Source: Cryptomeria japonica (taxonomy: Eukaryota; Streptophyta; Pinopsida; Cupressales; Cupressaceae). From it: a stretch of DNA of 64,000 nt. The stretch lies in contig NC_081405.1 of the NCBI RefSeq assembly GCF_030272615.1, positions 18,930,547 through 18,994,546 of the forward strand, given 5' to 3'. Both the position numbers and the translations under genes were made by a program. Positions 23,279 to 35,341 of the stretch are shown in pieces. The notes below the pieces were generated by a model, which was given only the letters and a program-made list of their open reading frames with translations, was not told the DNA's origin and ran no database searches. The first letter of the stretch is position 1, and each line of letters begins with the position of its first letter.

Positions 23279-25392
23279 GTATTGATAGATGGAGGAGTTC
23301 GGCTTAATATATGTACCTTAAAACTTATCTGTGCATTAGGCTTCTCAAAGGAGTCTATTGATCCACGCAAAAACATTACCATAAAGGCATATGATGATGA
23401 AGAAAGATCCTCTAAAGGAACAGTGGTGTTGTTGATTCAAGTCGGACCAATACAAAGAGATACTATGTGCCAGGTCTTAGACATAGACCTCACCTACAAT
23501 ATCTTATTAGGTCGACCCTGGATACATGAAATGCAAGTAGTGCCTTCTACATATCACCAGTGTGTCAAATTCCCCTATAATGGGCAGGAGGTTTCTATAT
23601 CTGCTAGTCACAATCCATTTCAACATTGTAATGCAATGGGGGCAGCCCAGGACAGTTTGGTTCCGCATAATAAAGAGAAACAGAATCCCTCAGCACCAGA
23701 TCTTCAACAAGAGAAGTCTAAATCATTACCTAGAGATTTCAAGCAGAAAATGAAAATCAAAGAACAAGGCATGGGGGAATACTCTTTGGAACCCATGTGT
23801 TTGACCAGCTTACCCACATCACCTAGATCTCATGGATTACCTACAGCATCAACACATCAAGCAACTTAGCCCATCACCAAGTTCGATGGCACATTCATTC
23901 AACTCGGCACTTTAGCACATGAATCCGAGGAAAAGGATATCCTTAGTTGGCTATAAAAAGGCGAAGAAGAAGACAGAGCAGCTACTTTGGAAGTAGTTAT
24001 ACCCACACACCTATATCGAAAAGGCTACTTAATCATGTAGCAAATGGGATACAATGGCAAAGGACCTATTAGTAAGCGTCAGGAAGGTGTCACAGAACCA
24101 TTGGATCCTCCTTCACAATTTAGTAAAGACAAAAAAGGATTGGGCTTTGAATTCACTCTACTACCAAAGAAAATACCATGCAAATATCAAAAACCTTTGT
24201 GGAAAGCAAAGAAGAAATACAAAGAAGAATCATGGCAAGAAGCACTATTTGAGTCAACAGAGACAATTCGTAAGAAATGTGAACATCAAGAAAAGAAGCA
24301 ACATCAGGAGAAGCCCATCATTCACAAGAAGCCAACATCTACAACAGTAGCTCATATTCATGAACAAATATCCAACAAAGCAAAATCACTTCAGGGCAAC
24401 ATCATTCCTCCCTGAAAGGAAACAGTCTATGAACAAATGCAAAAAATAGAAGCAGGATCTGATGCAGAATCAGAAAAAGCCTGTAGAATAGTATCAATTA
24501 TCAAAGATCTATTTTCGCCATTTAACATACCTGTTTACAGCATTGAAAAAATTTGGGATGATAACTCTGAGACTGATTCCAATGAATATGAATGGGGTAG
24601 CTGCTCAAATGCTACTGAAAATACCACTAAAAATACTAGTTCTATATCCCTTTCTCAAGAAGAACATAGCACAGAAATTAGACTACTTGAATTTGGACCA
24701 CCAAGTATCTATGATGCTAAGGAAAGTGAGCAAAAACATTATGAACAAGTCTATACGGAGGATGATATCATCGAAGACCTTGACGGAATCCTGGACTTCT
24801 TTAACACCCAAACCAATCACAATGAAACCTCTATCCTGACACTTACCGCAGCAGAACTTGATCCACCAAACGATTCCTTACCACTTATCTTTCCTGACCT
24901 CATCGACTGGGACAAACCCGAAGTACATGATATACCAATTTTCCCAAATGATGAATCTATTATCTACTACCTATGTATCGTTAACCCAGAAACAGACTCT
25001 ACCAGTGAACAAAGTAACGATGTCTGCAACCAAGGGAGTGCCAAGTCTCTCAGTCGTAAAAATAAACCAAATAAAGGATTTGATGCTGAAAACCAGTCAA
25101 TGGCAGCTCTAGATCATAAAAAGGTAAAAATAAAGGACGCATCTGAGGGTGAAAACCTTTTTAAGGCACCTAAAGATGGGAGACTTGACACTCTTCCTGA
25201 ACATTTTCATGAGTGATCACCCATATTGATTGAGCCCACTCAATCAATCAACATTGGTACTATAGAAGCAGCCAAAAATATACACCTTGCAAAATCTTTG
25301 ACAGAAGCAGAAAGATCAGAATTTATCAATTTTTTTAAAGAAAAGCAAATCAACTTTGCTTGGGCATACGCAGATATGCCCAGGATTGATCC
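23279..25392 (+). pseudogene. Gypsy2 protease and linker to reverse transcriptase
   Basis: Same frame as gag. Protease begins V-L-I-D-G-G-V-R-L-N-I-C, with the D-G-G form of the aspartic protease triad usual in this lineage, followed by I-L-L-G-R-P-W-I-H. A G-Y-N-G-K-G-P (G-patch-like) segment is at about 24045-24065 and a long acidic linker at 24437-25216. Stops are at 23867 (TAG), near 23954 (TAA), near 24038 (TAG), 24413 (TGA) and 25214 (TGA). The linker ends in the usual A-W-x-Y-x-D-M-P before reverse transcriptase. Confidence 0.85.
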
Positions 25393-26254
25393 ATAATTAA
25401 TCATGCATCACTTGTCTATGGCTCCAGGAGCTAAACCGGTTAAGCAAAAACTGCGAAAGATAAATCCACATGTGGCACTCATGGTCAAGGCTAAACTAAA
25501 GAAACTATTAGATGTCAGATTCATCCGACCCATCGACTATGCAGAATGGATTTCCAACATTGTACTAGTTTCAAAACCAGATGGCAGTATCAGAATATGC
25601 ACAGATTTTAGAGATGTCAACAACGCCTATCCAAAGGATGACTTTCCTTTACTAAGTATTGATATCATTGTAGACCTTACAGTAGGCCATGCAATGTTAT
25701 CATTAATGGACGGTTTTTCAGGATATAACCAAATCAAGATCGCTCCAGAGGATCAAGATAGAAAAACGTTTACCTATCTGTGGGGAATGTATTGTTGGAA
25801 TGTCATGCCTTTTGGCTTAAAGAATGTAGGGGCAACATATCAATGAGCAATGACAACAATATTTCATGATATGATGCATAACTTCATGGAGGACTATGTG
25901 GATGATTTACTAGCTAAATCCTTCACTAGAGCAGAACATCTAAGCATCTTAGAAAAGATTTTTGATCGATTGGAGAAATTCCAAGTCAGGCTCAACCCTA
26001 AGAAGTGTGTCTTCAGGGTTACATCAGGCAAGTTACTAGGCTACATAGTCTCAACTAAGGTGCAAGCCATCATGGAGATACCACCACCAAAGAACATCAG
26101 CCAACTTAGATCTCTACAAGGACAACTTCAATCAATCAGGCGATTCATCACTCAACTAGCAGATAAAAGCCTACCATTCAATCATTTGTTACATAAAAAT
26201 GTACCATTCAAAAGGGAAGCCAAATGTGCAGAATCTTTCTATCAAATCAAATAG
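25393..26254 (+). pseudogene. Gypsy2 reverse transcriptase
   Basis: Same frame as gag. Palm-domain motifs in order are V-K-Q-K-L-R-K, S-K-P-D-G-S-I-R-I-C-T-D-F-R-D-V-N, M-D-G-F-S-G-Y-N-Q-I, M-P-F-G-L-K-N-V-G-A-T-Y-Q and the catalytic Y-V-D-D-L. Stops at 25394 (TAA before the start of the domain), 25844 (TGA, where relatives have R in Q-R-A-M) and 26252 (TAG). The catalytic aspartates are intact. Confidence 0.92.
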
Positions 26255-26635
26255 TATCTGATGAACCCACCAGTTCTAGTACCACCGATAGCAGGGAAGC
26301 CACCCATTCTCTATATTTCCATAACAGATATATCTCTGGGGGCACTGTTAGCACAAGAAGATCAACAAGGCAAGGAACGAGCAATATGCTACATCAGTAG
26401 GACCTTGAACGGCTATGAGCTAAATTACACCTTTATTGAGAAAGCCTATTTAGCTGTGGTTTTCGCCTCTCAAAAATTCCGCCACTACATGCTAGCTCAC
26501 ACAATTAAGCTAGTTGCAAAAATTGATCCTCTCAAATATTTACTCAGTAAAGCATCTCTTACAGGTCGATTGGCTAAACGGGTCATGATTCTTAGTGAAT
26601 TTGATATCCACTATATGGAGCGAAGAGCTATCTAG
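26255..26635 (+). pseudogene. Gypsy2 RNase H, Ty3 type
   Basis: The region after reverse transcriptase shows L-Y-I-S-I-T-D-x-S-L-G-A-L-L-A-Q-E, A-I-C-Y-I-S-R-T-L and E-K-x-Y-L-A-V-V-F-A-x-Q-K-F-R-H-Y, the connection/RNase H pattern of Gypsy elements. Ends at a TAG at 26633. Confidence 0.88.
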
Positions 26636-27202
26636 GGACAAGCAATTGCATATCAACTAGCAGAAGCACCACTACCAGGAAAACAAACTATGGAGATTGA
26701 ATTTCTAGACAGGAACATTCTTGCTATCTCTACCAAACAATGGACCCTATACTTTGACAGATCCTACACACGACATGGTTCAAGTGCTGGCATTCTATTC
26801 ATCACTCCTGAAGGACACACTATACCAAGATCATATAGGCTTATGTTCCCATGCACAAATAATGTGGTTGAATATGAGGCATTGGTTATAGGCATCAAAA
26901 TGGTCGTAGAATGGAAAATCACGGAGTTAAAGGTCTACAGAGACTCACAATTAGTCATCAATCAAATCAACAACGACTATCAGACAAAGGATGACAAGCT
27001 GCTACCCTATAAGTGAATGGTGGATGACTTCAAGCAATATTTTGCACACATCACCTTCGAGCAAATACCAAGATTGAACAACAAAGCAACTGATGCAATG
27101 GATACTATCGCTTCATTACTACAAATTCTAGAACAACAAAGTCGTTACGAGTTTCTGGTAGAGCAACTGTTCTCCCCAGCCTATGACCACTCAGAATCCT
27201 AG
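26636..27202 (+). pseudogene. Gypsy2 second RNase H (archaeal type)
   Basis: A separate RNase H follows: W-T-L-Y-F-D-R-S-Y-T with the first catalytic D (relatives have D-G-S; the G-to-R change is probably damaging), V-E-Y-E-A-L with the catalytic E, and V-Y-R-D-S-Q-L-V-I-N-Q-I with the next D. Dual RNase H of this kind defines the Tat lineage. A TGA at 27014 falls where relatives have arginine (Y-K-R-M), and a TAG is at 27200. Confidence 0.9.
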
Positions 27203-28483
27203 GTTATCTATGCCTTAACTAGTTTAGACTCACCCTTATATGGAATGATATATTAGTATCTTAAGACCAATATCCTACCCATTGACTTGTCCCAAAACCA
27301 AAAGTGTAACTTTATCTGACAAGTTGCCCTTTATACCCTTACTGCCGATACTTTGTACCATCGAGGTCTAGATGGTACTCTTCTTCGTTGCCTTGATCGT
27401 AATGAATCTGACTCCACTTTACACGAGCTTCACGAAGGTATCTGTGGTACACATTCCAGTGGTACTACTCTTGCTAAAAAGCTTATAAGGATGGGGTACT
27501 ACTGGCCTACAATGGAAAAATATTCTTATCACTTTGCAAAAAAGTGTCCTAAATGCCAGATCCATGGCAATCTTATATATGCACCAGCACAGGAACTGCA
27601 ACCATTCACAACATCCTGGCCCTTTTGTCAATGGGGACTGGACTTAGTCGGCAAAATTCATCCTTCATCTTCAAATGGACACAAGTTCATTATAATTGCA
27701 ATAGAGTACTTTACCAAATGGATCGAAGCAGTCCCCATGACCATAGTAACTGGGAAACAAATTGCCTCTTTTATCCTTAACTATCTGATCTGCAGATATG
27801 GCATCCCGAGTTCCATCATCACTGATAATGGATGACCTTTCAAAAACTAAGATGTCCGAGAACTATGTGAAAAATTCAAAATCCAACATCGTTTCTCTAC
27901 ACCATACTACCCACAAGGAAATGGTCAGACAGAAGCATCTAACAAAACAATACTGAAAATCTTGAAGAAAACAGTGAATGATGCAAGCAAAGATTGGCAT
28001 GTACAATTCAATCCAGCACTCTAGGCATACAGAACTAGCATTCGCACACCTACCAAAGCTATGCCATACTCGTTGGTATATGGATCATAAGCTATTTTAC
28101 CCCTGGAGGTAGAAATTCCTTCTCTCAGAGTCTCTCTAAAAGGCTTAATCCCAGATGAAGAGTATCGAGTTAACCGACTGCAAGAACTTGAACTATTAGA
28201 TGAAAGATGCTAGCGTGCTTATACTCATCTCAAAGCATATCAGCAACGCATGTGCAGAAGCTACAACCACAAAGTCATTCCCCGAATTTTTTAAGTTGGT
28301 GACCTAGTACTCAAGGAAAATCCTAGAAATCAGCAAGATCGAGAAAAGAAAGGGAAATTTGAACCTAACTGGTTAGGTCCCTATGTCATCATATCAGTCT
28401 ATGGATCAAGTGCTTATTAGCTAACAACTTCAGAAGGAGATGTGCTCAATGAACCAACTAACAACATCCATCTAAAGAAATAA
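27203..28483 (+). pseudogene. Gypsy2 integrase
   Basis: Same frame. The zinc-binding region has H-E-G-I-C-G-T-H and C-P-K-C, and the core has G-L-D-L-V-G, T-D-N-G and a Y-P-Q-G-N-G-Q-T-E-A-S-N-K segment with the catalytic E, followed by A-Y-R-T-S-I-R-T-P-T. The C-terminal G-D-L-V-L-K-E-N and W-L-G-P-Y-V-I segments are preserved. About nine in-frame stops lie between 27250 and 28420. The final TAA at 28481 follows N-N-I-H-L-K-K. Confidence 0.9.
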
Positions 28484-29851
<1,368 letters not shown>

Positions 29852-31894
29852 ACAAATGATCAATATACAATATTTGTCATGTCTATACCTAGTACAACAA
29901 AAACAATGATAAAAAATACAATGGAGACAATGTCTCTCAAGAGTGACTATCTTCTGAAGGAGACTGTCTTGCCGCAGATGTCCCAGCCCCTAGATCCCCA
30001 GGTGGATCCTGACAAATAGGCCCTATCACGCCTCTGCTCTCTGACCGCGAACTAGTCTCTCGAGATCTACTCGATCTTGACTGCGTGAAACTCTGCACTC
30101 GGTGCTCCCTGGGCACTGCATCCTCATAATGGCACCGATAGTACTCCGCCTCCTTGGCTCTCAAAGCCAGCTCTCTCAAGGTGTCTCTCATTGGACCACC
30201 TGTTGCCGCTCTCTGCAAACTCCCTACCAGCTCCTCAGCTCGACCTAACCGCTCCAAAATAGTATCCCGCTCTGTGGTCAGCTATGTAATCTAATGTTGT
30301 TGCGCTAATAACTGTGCCTACGGCTGCTGCACTATCAACTGTAGGATCCTAATCTGAGCATCCTCTCAATGCGTCAAAACCCGGATCTGAAGGAGTACCT
30401 GGGAAGATGCACTCCACGTCCTTCCCCCTATCCTCGGTGCTGGTGGAGGTAACAGATCAGTCCTCCTCCTCTGAGTTGGTCATCTCAACTCATCAGTCCC
30501 TCCCACCACTTCTATCACCACTCCTACTCTCCCCTCACCCCTGCTCCAATCACCAAACCTCCTCTCCCTCTATCCATCATAGCTCATCAAACTGCTCTCT
30601 CCACCTGCACCCCTCTATCACCACCATCTCTACCTCTGTCTCCTCTCCTCCCCCGATCTCCTCTCCCTCGTCGTCCTCCTCCACCTCCTCCATCATCTTC
30701 CTCATCCCCATCTCCACCTCCCTCATCCTCATCATCATTGAAAGCAGGTTGCATCTCCGCTAGATCTGATATCCTCGCCACGACACGAGCTCCAAACAAT
30801 CAAGCAAACTCATCTGTCATACCAGCATCTAGTATCTCAGGGGCGTAGTCCCATATCTGGCCCGCTAACTGCAGAAACTCATCTACGGTCGCCGCACTGT
30901 CAATAGTCGGACCCCAATCCCGTATATCCTGCCTCCGGCCCGCATACAAACAGGTCCCCTGTGGTATCCCCTACTGATGACCATACTGTCTCAAAACTCT
31001 AGTAACCAAAAATCTCTTGATCACAAATGGGGTCCACCCTATCAAAAATCGAGTCATGAAGACATATGGCATCTCCAGCCCATCCTCAGCCCATACTTCA
31101 CAATTTGTATAATGTCATCAGACGACCGTATCAATTTCATCTAATACCCTCCTCCATTGCTCAAGTTTTCCCAGCTTCCACTGGACAACTAACCCCCTGT
31201 ATCCATATGCGTATGCACACCCAACATGCCTATCTCTATTCACTAGTGGCCTAGCTGTGAGAATATGCTCCCAACACCATACCTGTAGAAGTGTCATGCC
31301 AGCTAACAAACTGTCGTAACCCAGGTATACTACCTCATGCAAGTCCCTGTACAAGTGGGATAGCATAGCCGATCCCCATGTGAACTTGCGACCCTGTGTC
31401 ACCATCTCCTCGAGCACCAATCCCCATCCTACAGATAGTCCCTTCAACCTACGGTCGGGACATAGGAAACCACCTATAAAGCCTGCCAGTACCGATGGAA
31501 GAGGTGCGTAGTCCAAATCCAAAAACTCCTACCAAGGGATCTCATATCCGCAAACTGTGTCATCATGAAATATCCGGCGAAGTGCCTCTGTCCCGCCCTC
31601 CTCTGACTGCTCATAAGGTAATAGTGCACCTACTACAAGTATATGCAAGATCCGGTAACAATCCTCTAGGGTCACCATAATCTCACCTGTGGCAAAGTGG
31701 AAGGTATTCGTGTCACTATGCCATCTCTCTGCCAGCGCTGTAAGTAAACCCTGGTTCATAGTAAACCGAGACATATCTAGTAGGGAAGATAGGCCGCATC
31801 TATCAATAATCTCTAGATCAGCCTGTGACAACCATGGTATCAATGCCCATGGTCTAGGGAACCGCTCATGTGACTGAACCACTCCCAATCGCTC

Positions 31895-32901
31895 CTATCA
31901 AAAAGCAAAACAAGTCCAATATCAGTTTCCTCATCAAAACATAGATATCAAAATCAAAATCGCATCAAAAACTTGAAAACTTTGAAAATCTAATCAAGTT
32001 CTACATCATAACCATCCATATCAACTTGTAACACAACTCAAGTTTCCAACCCATATCAACTTGTCAAACAAATCAAGTTCCACAATCATATCAGCTTGTA
32101 ACACAATTCAAGCTCCACATATATCAACTTGAAACAATGCAAATCAAATCAAGTTCATATCAATTCCACATTAATATCTATAAATAACTTGAAAAATCAC
32201 AAATCAAACCAAGTTATATCAACACTCATATTGGACAACCTATCAAAACCATGACAGCAGGCAAGAAATGAACAATTCACACCTATCCCAGCAAAACTGA
32301 CCTTATCCTATAAATTTTCCTCATTCACAAATCATCCTATCTTGCAAAACCTACCACATGCGCTAACTAAATTTGGCTATGCGCTGAAATCCTACTCATG
32401 TGCTAACCTGTTTTCTCCACGCGCTATCCTATCTACCCCATGTGCTAGATTGACTCTATGCGCTATCTGTTTCTTCCAATGCGCCATCTAATCTATCTTA
32501 AGTGCTCAACCTATCCCATGCGCTAACCTATCTCATATCTACGCTACCTATCTAACCCTATGCGCTAGGTCCAACCTACGCGCTACTTACCCCTACCTGT
32601 GCGACCCCCTATGCACCCAATGCGCTAGGTTTACCTGATGCACTACCCGTTTAACACTCTACGCTACCATGTCTCCCTAATGCGCTAATCTATGACTATG
32701 CGCTAACCTAGTAAATCTATGTGCTGCCCTAAGTTTTTGGACGCTACCCAAAATCTAAAACCCTATGTGCTATGAATTTTTTTGTATGCGCTAACCGACG
32801 ACCCCTATGCGCTAAAACGAAGAAACCGCATGCCAAAATTCAAAACATGACCAAAAATGACAAAATCAAAAATCAAAAAGGGGTCAAAAAAGTTGACTTA
32901 C
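31895..32901 (-). other. Predicted intron of the antisense PMD gene
   Basis: Bounded by GTAAGT and a pyrimidine-rich acceptor ending in AG. It holds array C (32358-32814) and imperfect repeats of about 35 bp built on atatcaacttgtaac at 32018-32130. The inference rests on splice signals, preserved frame across the junction, and lack of coding signature in between. Confidence 0.7.
32358..32814 (-). repeat. Intron array C: TAGCGCAT core, 60-bp higher-order unit (21+21+18)
   Basis: On the plus strand the core reads ATGCGCTA. Starts: 32358, 32379, 32398, 32419, 32440, 32458, 32479, 32500, 32518, 32539, 32560, 32578, 32599, 32620, 32638, 32659, 32680, 32698, 32719, 32739, 32765, 32786, 32807. From 32398 to 32719 the steps are 21, 21, 18 repeated, a 60-bp period. 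Cores vary mainly at the CpGs. Confidence 0.92.
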
Positions 32902-33045
32902 CGATGGTCCATACACGGCAGGGCTCCGATACCTCCGAACATGCTCGAATCGATGCATAGAATACGGAATAGGAATTTTGTCTTCTCTCCAAAAGTCTCT
33001 CTCTCCAAGGTCAACAAACACAAATGAGACAAAACAATGCACTTT

Positions 33046-33056
33046 TCCCCTTTTAT
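33046..33056 (-). promoter_or_regulatory. TATA box of the antisense PMD gene
   Basis: On the minus strand TATAAAAGGGG, 88 bp upstream of the exon-1 ATG at 32958. It lies inside the element, 350 bp before the 3' LTR, so transcription would not need the LTR promoter. Confidence 0.7.
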
Positions 33057-33386
33057 AGCGTAAAATAAAATTAGGGTTAGGGGATTGAGCATGTAATTCA
33101 CTAGTGGTCTTCCTCGTACCCTCGCACACATCAATATCGGGAGATGAATCAATTTTAGCATTCCACATAGCCAAAATTTAACAATGCAAACACAATTATC
33201 GAATCAAATCAAATTTTCCAAATTTTGATTCATCTCCCAAGGGGACATTATCAAACATCGTTTATTAAATCTGGGGCATCACACATCAAATCTGGGGCAC
33301 GACATGAAAATCTAAAAACAACACTGATCATAATCAAATTTTAGCAACACGTCATTTTCTTTGAATTAACATGTGCACACACGTCA

Positions 33387-33404
33387 CTTCAAAGAGGGGC
33401 AAAA
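33387..33404 (+). promoter_or_regulatory. Gypsy2 polypurine tract
   Basis: cttcaaagaggggcaaaa directly before the 3' LTR. Confidence 0.8.
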
Positions 33405-34823
33405 TGTAGACGTATAAAAATGACTATATTCCTAAATGAATATTTTATGTTCATTTCTCTATTTAATTAAATTATCCACATTCCTCTATTTAATTAAGTA
33501 AATTACTCAATTTATTTAATTAAATTCAATTAACCCCTTTTAGGTCATTTAATTGAATAAATCATTTTATTTAATTAAATCTATTCTTCTAAACCTTTTA
33601 ATTAAAATTACATTTAATTAAATAGGAAATCCCAATTAAATAAATCTAATTTATTTAAAAACCTCCACTTGCAACCAAATTAAAATAAAGTAATTTATTT
33701 TAATTAAACCTATTATCCCTCACCCACTTGCATTTTCCTACATCTCCCACTTGCATCCTAAACCCTCTTCTAGATTCTTCTAATCACTTCTAAATTACCC
33801 TTGCCCATCTCCTAAATATTGTCACATCCCTAAGCAAGAGGAAGTCACTTCTCAAACCCTTAAAGTCTTTGAAAACCATTAAAGGCTTCAACAACTTAAC
33901 TTTGAAAGTCTTCCAAACCATTAATGGTTAACTCAACCCTCTTGCATGATTAAAGACTTTCTCTAAACTCAACCTCCATGTAACCCAAGGGTCTCATCAA
34001 GCATTTATTGCTTTGACCATGGTTAGTCCTTAATCCTTTGCACAAGAGTTTATCCTTTGGGTAAAACCTTTATCCATTGGATAACCCTAACCTAACCTTA
34101 ACCCTTACCTCCTAAGGTAACCATCATGTCTTCTCAAGCATTTAATGCTTCCTACCTCTCTTCAACCCAAACTTATGTTGACAATTGTCACCATTTCATT
34201 GGTGCAAATTGCAAACATGGATTCCCAACTTTCAAACTTGACCCTTGATTAAATCTTTCAATCCTGGCCATCCATTGACCTATTTTAGCTATAAATAGAG
34301 CTCTCATTCCTCCATTTTCATAGATCCAAGTCTTTAGCATCATACTTATACTCAAATCCATGCAAGTAATATCTCATTTATGCTCATCATTTAGCCTCTC
34401 TTTTAAATAGGAATTAATCTAAATATGCATGTTTAGAGTATTTTCCTTATCATTTAGCTTAATCATATACTAGTATATCATGCTAGGATAGTCTTGCTAC
34501 TAATCTTATCATCTTATAATCTAGTTTATTGCATTTGTAAGATCATGCATAGCTTAGGATGCATTTCATAATAAAATCAAATCAAAGCATGCCTCGTTCT
34601 TGCATTTGTCATCCCTAAACCACTTTGCTTAGTGATATGAGAGCAAAGACATTGGTTTGAGGGACATTGTGAGATAAAGAACCATGGAACCAACCTTGGG
34701 AAGCTGAGTCATCTTTTGTGACTCCATAGCTTGCACGAAGAAGTCCTATGGGTGTGTGGACAGGGCTCCTTAGGCTTCATTGTTCACATTTTAAGTTCTA
34801 TTGACCCACTTTTCCCGCACACA
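33405..34823 (+). repeat. Gypsy2 3' LTR
   Basis: Starts tgtagacgtataaaa, ends cgcacaca, followed by gtaat. TATA box at 34290-34297. Close match to 16572-18008. Confidence 0.92.
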
Positions 34824-34828
34824 GTAAT

Positions 34829-34932
34829 ATGCGCGAGAAGTTGAAGGGAATCCTTCGTGAAACTTTCATCCCTCCATTGAGGGGAGTAAAGTTTTCCACT
34901 TGATATCCCCTCATCACTTTTCACCACTTACA
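34829..34932 (+). repeat. Gypsy1 3' LTR, second part
   Basis: Matches 9955-10061 and ends ACA, then the ctatg duplication of Gypsy1. Confidence 0.8.
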
Positions 34933-34937
34933 CTATG

Positions 34938-35158
34938 TAACTGGTTACATATTACATCATTCTTGAGAGAACACTCTCTCTGTGTTTTTCCCATATTTGG
35001 TTTTCCACATACAAATTCGGTGTTATGGGTTTTGTGTTGATTTTATTTACTGAATTTAAATTATGTTATATGGTTGGTTAGTTATAAGTTTTAATAAGTT
35101 CAAGGGAACACTGATTCACCCCTCCTCTCTTAGTATTTTGGATATTCACGGGACTATG
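34938..35158 (+). repeat. Outer Copia 3' LTR, part 2 of 3
   Basis: Continues the LTR begun at 2552. Its end (gattcacccctcctctctta, gtattttggatattc) is of a kind common near plant Copia LTR ends. Interrupted by the LINE at ggactatg (35151-35158); the last few bases are at 42431-42436. Confidence 0.6.
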
Positions 35159-35341
35159 ATCTGATTAATTAAGAAAAATAGGTTTTTAGGACCCAAAACC
35201 TTTAACATAGGAAATTAAGATATGTCATCAAAGAGTCCAGAGCAAAAAAAACTGCTTACAAAACGACTAGCAAAAAAGCCAGCAAACTGAAAAGACAACA
35301 AAAGATAGAAACAACAAAGAAACTAGGAAGGCACTATACAG

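Larger units (their letters stand above)
29937..32958 (-). pseudogene. Antisense spliced Plant Mobile Domain (PMD) gene of Gypsy2
   Basis: Minus-strand gene with two exons. Exon 1 starts at ATG 32958 and codes for 19 residues to 32902. The donor is CG|GTAAGT at 32901 and the acceptor TTTTTGATAG|GA at 31895, giving a phase-0 intron of 1,007 bp that joins two open frames. Exon 2 has the PMD signature L-L-T-A-L-A-E-R-W-H, T-N-T-F-H-F, G-E-I-M-V-T-L-E-D-C-Y-R-I-L (about 31790-31650), the domain shared with MAIN/MAIL1 proteins. Then come W-x-L-V-x-E, an acidic and glycine/arginine-rich stretch (30587-30750) and, after a frame change, a helical segment ending at 29937. Stops at 31529, a TGA pair near 31120, and further ones near 30975 and 30810 mark decay. 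Role in the element unknown. Confidence 0.8.

Noticed and set aside
32358-32814. Regular spacing suggests a CRISPR-like array
   Set aside because: The conserved part is only 8 bp, the spacers are 10-13 bp, and the sequence is inside a plant retrotransposon; the regularity is reported as a different kind of array.
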